DNA from: an uncultured Chloroflexota bacterium
Lineage (GTDB): Bacteria; Chloroflexota; Anaerolineae; Aggregatilineales; Phototrophicaceae
Assembly (NCBI GenBank): GCA_903904765.1
Contig: CAIVEA010000949.1
Location: 1-5,716 of the forward strand
DNA length: 5,716 bases
Direction of reading: 5' to 3'
The notes under the pieces were generated by a model. The model did not search any database. It was not told where the DNA came from and saw nothing but the letters and a program-made list of their open reading frames with translations. How positions within the stretch are numbered: the first letter of the stretch is position 1; each line of letters opens with the position of its first letter. The position numbers were made by a program, and so were the translations under genes. This document shows positions 1 through 4,804 of the stretch, piece after piece.

Positions 1-468
1 ATCGCCGATGAACAGCCATTGGCCGTCATATTCGCCAGCGGTTTCGCTCAGTGCCGGGTGATGCGTGTCGCCCCACAGAATCGGTTGGCCATCAATGTAG
101 CCCTGCTTCAGCACCGAGTTACCATCTGCGCCGTAGCCGTAGCCCTGCCACGATTCCGGCGTAAAGACTGAGATCAGGCGCAGCAGGCGCATCGAGGGCA
201 GGCCAATCGCCAGCACCTGACCGCCCTGACCTGCCGATGCGAACATGACGTATTCATCCATCACGCCGCTGGGGGTGTAGGTCATGACCGCCGCACGCAG
301 GTCGGCTTCGGTCAGGCCACGCTGTTCGGCGATAGCTTGCCAATCGCTGGTATCGCCACTCTGGGCGCTGGTAATCGCTTTAGGGGCGACCACCAGTGCA
401 AGCGCAGCGATGATGGCTACAGCCGTCACCATGAGAAAGAGTTTTGAGGAGAACCGTCTGGAAAACAT
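1..468 (-). CDS. nosZ: nitrous oxide reductase NosZ, clade II type, N-terminal 156 residues (cut by window edge)
   Basis: NosZ is the periplasmic or extracytoplasmic multicopper enzyme that reduces N2O to N2, the last step of denitrification. The frame is open from an ATG at 468 to base 1, giving 156 residues of a protein that is usually over 600. Residues 1-35 form a signal sequence: basic start (S-R-R at 3-5, K9), hydrophobic core at about 10-28, possible cleavage after A35. The mature part shows the family pattern: D71-E72-Y73, G-Q-G-G-Q at 80-84, G-L-P-S-M-R at 89-94, V-F-T-P at 101-104, then W-G-D-T-H-H-P at 132-138 and E-Y-D-G at 146-149. H136 and H137 match the first two histidine ligands of the catalytic CuZ centre. 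The remaining CuZ ligands and the CuA domain lie off the window. The start is supported by AGGAGG at 480-485. The wording around the HH motif (P-A-L-S-E-T) is clade II-like. The gene lies downstream of two Crp/Fnr regulators on the same strand and has its own operator. Confidence 0.92.
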   Translation of the reverse strand, partial: MFSRRFSSKLFLMVTAVAIIAALALVVAPKAITSAQSGDTSDWQAIAEQRGLTEADLRAAVMTYTPSGVMDEYVMFASAGQGGQVLAIGLPSMRLLRLISVFTPESWQGYGYGADGNSVLKQGYIDGQPILWGDTHHPALSETAGEYDGQWLFIGD

Positions 469-479
469 GATCTGCAATG

Positions 480-485
480 CCTCCT
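480..485 (-). promoter_or_regulatory. Shine-Dalgarno site of nosZ
   Basis: On the minus strand, AGGAGG is a full match to the ribosome-binding consensus and lies 11 bases before the ATG at 468, slightly longer than ideal spacing. An in-frame TTG at 477 would leave only two bases of spacing, so the ATG is the better start. It is the strongest ribosome-binding site among the gene starts in this window. Confidence 0.75.
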
Positions 486-504
486 ACTCGAACGAATAAC
501 TTTC

Positions 505-523
505 CGTGCGTGTTTATCGCACG
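505..523 (-). promoter_or_regulatory. hairpin in the predicted nosZ 5' leader
   Basis: CGTGCG (505-510) and CGCACG (518-523) are perfect 6-bp GC-rich inverted arms around a 7-base loop. If transcription starts near 528, as the operator spacing suggests, this hairpin sits at the extreme 5' end of the nosZ transcript, where it could protect the mRNA. It has no U-tract after it, so it does not look like a terminator, and it leaves the ribosome-binding site free. The function is inferred; the inverted repeat itself is directly visible. Confidence 0.45.
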
Positions 524-534
524 TTGACATCTTC

Positions 535-540
535 ATGATC
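535..540 (-). promoter_or_regulatory. possible -10 element of the nosZ promoter
   Basis: On the minus strand this reads GATCAT, 4 of 6 matches to TATAAT. It was identified by position: if the operator centred at 569.5 is at -41.5, the start point falls near 528 and the -10 hexamer exactly here. There is no good -35 hexamer, as expected when an activator covers that site. The hexamer match alone is weak. Confidence 0.35.
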
Positions 541-561
541 GAGCAGAAGTGCAAAAGCAAA

Positions 562-577
562 TGTGACCCAAGTCACA
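562..577. promoter_or_regulatory. perfect CRP-type operator upstream of nosZ
   Basis: TGTGACCCAAGTCACA matches the CRP consensus TGTGA-N6-TCACA at all ten conserved bases and is symmetric over 6-bp arms (TGTGAC/GTCACA). It lies in the 134-base gap between the regulator 1 stop codon (603) and the nosZ start (468), about 100 bases before the nosZ ATG. Its position fits class II activation of nosZ. Both Crp/Fnr proteins encoded just upstream carry the recognition residues expected to bind such half-sites. Because regulator 1 ends 25 bases earlier on the same strand, and TTTGCTTTT follows the palindrome on that strand, it could also form a weak terminator-like hairpin for regulator 1. Confidence 0.8.
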
Positions 578-602
578 AGGTCTATAAGTTGGTGGTCGGA
601 AG

Positions 603-1295
603 TTAACGAGATTCTTGGAATGCGATCTGACGGAGGGTGTTCAGGTCACGAATGAGGATGCTGTCGCGGTTCATGTGTACCAGTTGCTCATCCTCGAAGT
701 GTTTGAAGGTGCGGTAGACGACTTCGCGGGCTGTCCCCACCATGTCGGCAAATTCCTGCTGCGAGAGCAGGCGGTCAAACTGGATACCTTCGGGGGCGGG
801 TTGGCCTTCGCTTTCGGCACGGGCGACCAGCACCATCGCCAATCGGGAGGTTACATCGCGGAAGGCCAGATCGTGTACCAGCGTGACGAATTGCTTCAGC
901 CGTTCGGTCAGCAGGCGCAGGAAAATCTCCTGAAAATCGGAATGCTCGTCCATCAGGGATTGCAGCACATCCGGCGGCAGCATGACGGCGCTGATGGGGG
1001 TGATGGTGGTGGCGGTGTACGGGCTGAAAGCGCCGGTGGGCAGTGATTCTGCGCCCAGACAATCACCGGGCAAGGGGAGTGCCAGAATCTGGCGTTTGTC
1101 TTTAGAATGACGATACAGTTTCACCCGCCCGCTTTGCAGAATATAGAAGGCACTGGGCGGATCACCCTGTTGGTACAGGTCTACATGCGCCGTTTGCTGC
1201 GTCAGCACCGCTTTTTCGGCGATGCTGCGCTGGGTGCGCGGGCTGAGTAGTCCGAATAACCGGGTTCTGGTGAGTAGTTCTGCGGTAATAACCAT
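603..1295 (-). CDS. Crp/Fnr-family transcriptional regulator 1 (candidate Dnr/Nnr-like activator of nosZ)
   Basis: This is a 230-residue DNA-binding regulator of the usual length for the family. An N-terminal cyclic-nucleotide-binding-like beta-barrel occupies about 14-115 (Y-Q-Q-G-D at 41-45, S-G-R-V-K-L at 55-60, P-G-D-C-L-G at 76-81). A dimerisation helix follows at about 117-145, then a winged helix at about 148-225. The recognition helix has R190-E191-V-V-Y194-R195. R190, E191 and R195 correspond to CRP R180, E181 and R185, which read TGTGA; the Y replaces CRP Gly184 or Fnr Ser212. The barrel lacks the Glu and Arg-Ser pair that hold the cAMP phosphate, and there is no N-terminal cysteine cluster, so the signal is probably neither cAMP nor oxygen through an Fnr-type Fe-S cluster. 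C79 is the only cysteine. It has its own CRP-like operator upstream and is followed by nosZ. No clear ribosome-binding site precedes the ATG. Regulation of nosZ is inferred from position and operator; the effector is unknown. Confidence 0.92.
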   Translation of the reverse strand: MVITAELLTRTRLFGLLSPRTQRSIAEKAVLTQQTAHVDLYQQGDPPSAFYILQSGRVKLYRHSKDKRQILALPLPGDCLGAESLPTGAFSPYTATTITPISAVMLPPDVLQSLMDEHSDFQEIFLRLLTERLKQFVTLVHDLAFRDVTSRLAMVLVARAESEGQPAPEGIQFDRLLSQQEFADMVGTAREVVYRTFKHFEDEQLVHMNRDSILIRDLNTLRQIAFQESR

Positions 1296-1321
1296 GAGAT
1301 TGCAACCGGTTTCATGACTTT

Positions 1322-1370
1322 TGATTTGAGCATAGAGCGATTGGTAACAGGTTGAATGTGACTCAAATCA
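1322..1370. repeat. 9-bp perfect inverted repeat spanning the regulator 1 promoter
   Basis: TGATTTGAG (1322-1330) and CTCAAATCA (1362-1370) are exact reverse complements with 31 bases between them; their centres are 40 bases apart, close to four helical turns. The right arm lies inside the CRP-like operator and the left arm touches the putative -10 and start point. A third copy of the core, TTTGAG at 1373-1378, makes a second, smaller inverted repeat with CTCAAA at 1362-1367. These may be paired operator half-sites, perhaps allowing looping or autoregulation. The sequence match is certain; the role is inference. Confidence 0.5.
1329..1334 (-). promoter_or_regulatory. possible -10 element of the regulator 1 promoter
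   Basis: On the minus strand this reads TATGCT, 4 of 6 matches to TATAAT. Its position puts the operator centred at 1364.5 at about -40.5 to -41.5 relative to a start near 1322-1323, which is class II activator geometry and the same arrangement as upstream of nosZ. The predicted leader is about 27 bases. Confidence 0.35.
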
Positions 1371-1372
1371 CG
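1357..1372. promoter_or_regulatory. CRP-type operator upstream of regulator 1
   Basis: TGTGACTCAAATCACG matches TGTGA-N6-TCACA at nine of ten conserved bases. It shares TGTGAC-Y-CAA-R-TCAC with the operator before nosZ, including the central CAA, which suggests the same protein binds both. It lies 12 bases past the stop codon of regulator 2 and about 70 bases before the ATG of regulator 1. This supports a promoter of its own for regulator 1 and either autoregulation or control by regulator 2. Confidence 0.72.
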
Positions 1373-1384
1373 TTTGAGATGGGA

Positions 1385-2077
1385 CTAATGGCGTTCTGCC
1401 GCACAGGGAGGGAGGAGCGCATCGGGGTTCAGGAGGATGATATGACCGTTGGTGTTGCGGATAACGCCTTCTTTTTCTAGCAGGTTGAGATGGCGTGTGA
1501 CCACTTCGCGCACTGTGCCAGAGAGGGAGGCCAACTTTTCGTGGGTCAAATCCACGACGGGCGGTTGTACGTTGCGGTTGAGGTAGGTCAGCAGACAGTC
1601 ATTAATGCGATCTGCGACTGTCCATGAGCCTAGCACTTCGCTGATTCGGGCGAGGTGTTCCAAACGCTGGCTGTAAATGTGCAGGAGCGCCTTGACCAGA
1701 TTAGGGTCGTTTTCACCTAACTGACCGATGGCTTTTTCCGGCAGGATGAACAGCGTGACATCAGTGAGCGCCTGCGCGGTGGCCGGGTTGTTGTCCATAT
1801 CGAACAGCGAACAACCGCCGAAGCATTTGCCCCTGTCCATCAGACATAATCCCTGTATGCGCCCGTTCAGCGATTGCTTGATGATCTTCACGCGCCCTTC
1901 GTACACGAACCACAACGAACCGGCATGGTCGCCTTCGACGAAGATGATTTGACCGGGGGCATACTGGCGGCGTACCATCAGCGCAGCCACGCTGCTCACC
2001 TGCTCGTCCGGTAAGGAACGGAAGGCGGGTATTTCGCGGAGGTCTTGTAGTTTGATGGGTGTGTAAATAGTATTCAT
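1385..2077 (-). CDS. Crp/Fnr-family transcriptional regulator 2, cysteine-containing effector domain
   Basis: This is a second 230-residue Crp/Fnr protein, clearly different in sequence from regulator 1. The beta-barrel runs about 20-115 (P-G-Q-I-I-F-V-E-G-D at 41-50, G-R-V-K-I-I at 61-66), the dimer helix about 120-150 and the winged helix about 152-218. The recognition helix carries R190-E191-V-V-T194-R195, so the three CRP-type base-contacting residues are present, as in regulator 1. In place of the cAMP-binding loop it has C78-x6-C85-x3-C89 followed by N-P-A-T-A at 97-101; further cysteines are C161 and C225. There is no Fnr-type N-terminal cluster. The cysteines could make it redox-, metal- or NO-responsive, but that is inference. 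The codon just before the ATG at 2077 is an in-frame TAG, so the protein cannot start earlier, and no Shine-Dalgarno site is visible. No copy of the CRP-like operator lies upstream, so it may sit at the top of the cascade. It is divergent from the GH3 gene. Confidence 0.92.
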   Translation of the reverse strand: MNTIYTPIKLQDLREIPAFRSLPDEQVSSVAALMVRRQYAPGQIIFVEGDHAGSLWFVYEGRVKIIKQSLNGRIQGLCLMDRGKCFGGCSLFDMDNNPATAQALTDVTLFILPEKAIGQLGENDPNLVKALLHIYSQRLEHLARISEVLGSWTVADRINDCLLTYLNRNVQPPVVDLTHEKLASLSGTVREVVTRHLNLLEKEGVIRNTNGHIILLNPDALLPPCAAERH

Positions 2078-2164
2078 CTAGAATGGATAAGTATTTGATA
2101 TTCAGTGTAGCGCACAAATGGAGATTTTTTTTGTCAATATTCTATAGGTTCGGGAAATTGTACT

Positions 2165-2193
2165 TTGTATAACTATTCAGGTCAGGATAAAAT
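2165..2193 (+). promoter_or_regulatory. possible promoter of the GH3 gene
   Basis: TTGTAT (2165-2170) and TAAAAT (2188-2193) are separated by 17 bases. The -10 matches TATAAT at five of six bases, but the -35 matches TTGACA at only three. A start near 2200 would give a leader of about 37 bases. A second -10-like hexamer, TATAAC, occurs at 2168-2173 without a convincing partner. This is a weak prediction. Confidence 0.3.
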
Positions 2194-2224
2194 TTCAGAC
2201 AATGCTGAGTAGTTGCATAAATAT

Positions 2225-2232
2225 GGAAAGGG
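2225..2232 (+). promoter_or_regulatory. ribosome-binding site that decides the GH3 start
   Basis: GGAAAGGG is a purine-rich, partial Shine-Dalgarno match ending four bases before the ATG at 2237. It favours this ATG over an in-frame TTG eight codons upstream at 2213, which has no purine-rich site before it. The extra eight residues would also fall outside the conserved part of the protein. Confidence 0.55.
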
Positions 2233-2236
2233 CATA

Positions 2237-4753
2237 ATGACTGGTACGGCACATACAACTCCTTTGACGGATGAACAGATCGAGGCGCTCATCCGTCAAC
2301 TGACACTTGAGGAAAAGGTGGCGATGATGGCCGGGGCGGATCTGTGGCACACCGTTGCCGTCCCGCGCTTGGGCATCCCCGCGCTGAAGATGAGCGATGG
2401 GCCAAATGGCGCACGCGGTGGCCTGTTCAAAGACGGAACGACGGCTGCTGTGTTCCCGGTGGGCATGGTGCTGGCGCAGACATGGAACACCGCGCTGATC
2501 GAACGGGTAGGGGTGGCACTGGCGCAGGAGGCCAAAACCAAAGGGGCACAGGTACTCCTCGCTCCCACCGTGAATCTGCACCGTTCGCCGCTGGGCGGGC
2601 GTAATTTCGAGAGCTTTTCGGAAGACCCGTATCTGGCCTCTCGTTTGACGGTGGCCTACATCAACGGGGTGCAGAGTCAGGGGATTGCGGCGACGGTCAA
2701 GCACTATGCAGGTAACGAGTCAGAAGTAGACCGCTACAGCATGGATGCGGTGATGGATGAACGCACGCTGCGCGAAGTGTATCTCGCGCCATTCGAGGCA
2801 GCAGTGCGGGAAGCGCATACATGGGCGCTGATGGCTTCGTATAACCTGTATAACGGCGTGGCGGTGAGCGAGCATCCTTACCTGCTGACGGATATTTTGC
2901 GTGGCGAGTGGGGTTGGGATGGCTATGTGGTGTCGGACTGGGTGTTCTCGGTCAAGAGTACCGCCGCCTCGGTGAATGCGGGTCTGGACATCGAAATGCC
3001 CGGTCCCGGCGATTGGCGCGGTGCGAAATTGCTAGCGGCAGTACGCGAAGGCGCGGTGTCCGAGAGTACGCTAGATGTCAGCATGTATCGTTTGCTGCGT
3101 TTGCTAGACCGTGTGGGCAAGTTTGCAAACCCCGAAGAAGCGCCGGAGCAGGCGATTGACCTGCCAGAACATCGTGCGTTAATCCGCGAGGCGGCGGGAG
3201 AGGGGATTGTGCTGCTGAAGAACGAAGGTGGCTTGCTGCCCCTCCAGCGCGAAAAGCTGAAGTCCGTCGCCATCATCGGCCCGAATGCCAAGATTGCCCG
3301 CATCATGGGCGGCGGCAGTTCGGAAGTGAACGCGCATTACCGCATTTCGCCCTACGACGGCGTGACCGCTAAACTGGGCGCGGGTGTGACGGTGGGTTTT
3401 GAGGAAGGTTGCATCATCCCCAAACTGCTGCCTGCGCTCTCCAAACAGCATGTGCTGGCGGGCAAGCAGGGCACAAATCATGGCCTGCTGGTAGAGTTCT
3501 ACAACGCGCCCGAACCACAGGGGGTGGTGGCGGCGACGATGATGGCCGAATCGGGCGAGGTGTTCTGGTTCGGTGCGCTGCCGCATACAGTGGATTCTAC
3601 CGCGTTCTCGGCGCGTCTGACCGGACGGTTCACGCCGCCGCAGAGTGGTCTGTATACCTTCGGATTGAGCAGCACCGGTCCGATTCGTTTGAGCATTAAT
3701 GGCGAACTGATGATTGACCAGTGGCAGGAGTGGCGGGTAGGCACACAGGGCAATTACTTCAATAAGGGTTCGGATGAAACGCAGCGCCCGCTGGAACTGG
3801 TGGGGGGGCAGGAAATCTTGATCGAACTGGAATACTGCAAAACTCCCGGTCAGGCGCTGGATGCGTTCCGTTTGGGCTGTCTTGAACCGCAGCCAACGGA
3901 CAAGATCGAACGGGCGGTGGCGCTGGCGGCGCAGTGTGATGTGGCGCTGATCTTCGGTGGCTTGAGTGGCGAATGGGACTCGGAAGGGTTTGATCGGCAA
4001 AATCTGGAACTGACCCCCGCGCAGAACGATCTGATACAGCGGGTGGCTGCGGCTAACCCGAACACGGTGGTGGTGCTAAATACGGGTTCGGCGGTGACGA
4101 TGCCGTGGCTGGGGCAAGTAGCGGCGCTGCTGCAAGCCAGCTATCCGGGGCAGGAGGCGGGGAATGCCATCGCGGACATCCTGTTCGGAGATGTGAATCC
4201 GTCCGGCAAGCTGTCGCAGACCTACCCTGTTCGTATCGAGGATACGCCGCCTTACCTGAACTTCCCCAACGACAATGGCAAGGCTGTGTACGGGGAACGG
4301 ATTTTCGCGGGGTATCGCTACTACGATGCGAAAAAGGTCGAACCCCTATTCCCGTTCGGGTACGGCCTGTCGTACACCACGTTCGCTTATGAGAACGTGC
4401 GCCTGAGCGCCGCCGCGCATGATCTGAGCTACCCGCTGGAGGTGCTGGTAGATGTCGTCAACACGGGGACACGCGCCGGCCAGGAAGTGGTGCAGGTGTA
4501 TGTGCATGACTGCGCCGCGAAGGTGATGCGCCCGGAGAAGGAACTGAAGGCGTTCGGGAAGGTGTGGTTACAACCGGGCGAACGCCAGACTGTGCGCCTG
4601 TCGCTGAACCGTGCGGCGTTCGCGTTCTTCGATGATGTCGCCCATCAGTGGGTGGCAGAGGTGGGTGCGTTCGATATTCTGCTGGGCGCGTCCTCCCGCG
4701 ATATTCGCGGCAGCGCGTCGTTCACGTTACTGCAAGAGCATCGCTGGCTGTAG
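2237..4753 (+). CDS. GH3 family beta-glycosidase (probable beta-glucosidase) with inserted PA14 domain
   Basis: This is a retaining exo-acting glycoside hydrolase of 838 residues, likely releasing glucose or a related sugar from beta-linked oligosaccharides or glycosides. Domain order: GH3 N-terminal barrel about 12-300, GH3 C-terminal sandwich starting about 318, PA14 domain inserted at about 412-548, rest of the sandwich to about 712, and a fibronectin III-like domain about 728-828. Visible active-site residues are D54 in S-D-G-P-N-G, R122, K155-H156, the nucleophile D234 in V-V-S-D-W, and the acid/base E583 in D-S-E-G-F-D-R. The G-E-R-I-F-A-G-Y-R-Y-Y-D and P-F-G-Y-G-L-S-Y-T blocks near 688-714 and the R-P-x-K-E-L-K-x-F block in the last domain are typical of the PA14-containing subgroup. 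A PA14 at this point is known in GH3 enzymes to help form the substrate pocket. No signal peptide is visible, so the enzyme is probably cytoplasmic and acts on imported sugars. The exact substrate cannot be read from sequence. All catalytic residues are intact. It appears to be transcribed alone. Confidence 0.95.
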   Translation: MTGTAHTTPLTDEQIEALIRQLTLEEKVAMMAGADLWHTVAVPRLGIPALKMSDGPNGARGGLFKDGTTAAVFPVGMVLAQTWNTALIERVGVALAQEAKTKGAQVLLAPTVNLHRSPLGGRNFESFSEDPYLASRLTVAYINGVQSQGIAATVKHYAGNESEVDRYSMDAVMDERTLREVYLAPFEAAVREAHTWALMASYNLYNGVAVSEHPYLLTDILRGEWGWDGYVVSDWVFSVKSTAASVNAGLDIEMPGPGDWRGAKLLAAVREGAVSESTLDVSMYRLLRLLDRVGKFANPEEAPEQAIDLPEHRALIREAAGEGIVLLKNEGGLLPLQREKLKSVAIIGPNAKIARIMGGGSSEVNAHYRISPYDGVTAKLGAGVTVGFEEGCIIPKLLPALSKQHVLAGKQGTNHGLLVEFYNAPEPQGVVAATMMAESGEVFWFGALPHTVDSTAFSARLTGRFTPPQSGLYTFGLSSTGPIRLSINGELMIDQWQEWRVGTQGNYFNKGSDETQRPLELVGGQEILIELEYCKTPGQALDAFRLGCLEPQPTDKIERAVALAAQCDVALIFGGLSGEWDSEGFDRQNLELTPAQNDLIQRVAAANPNTVVVLNTGSAVTMPWLGQVAALLQASYPGQEAGNAIADILFGDVNPSGKLSQTYPVRIEDTPPYLNFPNDNGKAVYGERIFAGYRYYDAKKVEPLFPFGYGLSYTTFAYENVRLSAAAHDLSYPLEVLVDVVNTGTRAGQEVVQVYVHDCAAKVMRPEKELKAFGKVWLQPGERQTVRLSLNRAAFAFFDDVAHQWVAEVGAFDILLGASSRDIRGSASFTLLQEHRWL

Positions 4754-4760
4754 ATATTTC

Positions 4761-4793
4761 AACAGGGGCGGAGAGTCATTCCCTGCCCCTGTT
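4761..4793. terminator. hairpin between convergent genes, probable bidirectional terminator
   Basis: AACAGGGGC (4761-4769) and GCCCCTGTT (4785-4793) form a perfect 9-bp stem around a 15-base loop that can extend by a G-U and a G-C pair. It sits 7 bases past the GH3 stop codon and 11 bases past the stop codon of the dehydrogenase on the other strand, the expected place for a shared terminator. The following bases are only moderately T-rich (TTATT on plus, AAATAT on minus), so efficiency as an intrinsic terminator is uncertain. Confidence 0.65.
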
Positions 4794-4804
4794 ATTCCCC
4801 GCAC

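Larger units (their letters stand above)
2078..2236. other. AT-rich divergent intergenic region
   Basis: This 159-base gap separates regulator 2 (leftward) from the GH3 gene (rightward) and must hold both promoters. It is visibly richer in A and T than the genes on each side. On the minus strand a perfect TTGACA occurs at 2132-2137, but no good -10 hexamer follows at 16-18 bases; the best is TACACT at 2104-2109, with a spacer of 22. A run of eight T lies at 2125-2132. No TGTGA-N6-TCACA palindrome or LacI-like operator was found here. Confidence 0.6.

Noticed and set aside
284..499. 71-codon plus-strand frame at the left end
   Set aside because: It is the complement of the nosZ signal-sequence region; NosZ family motifs and a strong Shine-Dalgarno site support the minus strand.
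524..529. TTGACA on the plus strand, a perfect -35 hexamer
   Set aside because: No plus-strand gene follows it, and there is no clear -10 at proper spacing; it lies in the nosZ leader and is probably chance.
615..1046. 143-codon plus-strand frame opposite regulator 1
   Set aside because: Regulator 1 on the minus strand shows clear Crp/Fnr domain structure; the opposite frame has Gly/Asp/Gln runs and no motif.
2105..2117. TGT-N5-ACA-like string (TGTAGCGCACA) as a regulator operator in the divergent gap
   Set aside because: Only the outer three bases of each arm pair; it does not match the TGTGAC-Y-CAA-R-TCAC motif of the two convincing operators.
2213..2236. TTG start at 2213 for the GH3 gene
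   Set aside because: The ATG at 2237 has a purine-rich site (GGAAAGGG) immediately before it, and the eight extra residues are outside the conserved GH3 region.
2195..2704. 169-codon antisense frame overlapping the GH3 start and its upstream region
   Set aside because: Low-complexity Arg/His-rich product without family motifs, lying opposite a well-supported coding region; no convincing ribosome-binding site.
3179..4000. 273-codon open frame antisense to the GH3 gene
   Set aside because: The GH3 frame is complete with all catalytic residues and domain motifs across this span. The antisense product is Arg/His/Gln-rich with no recognisable motif, as expected from a GC-rich shadow frame.
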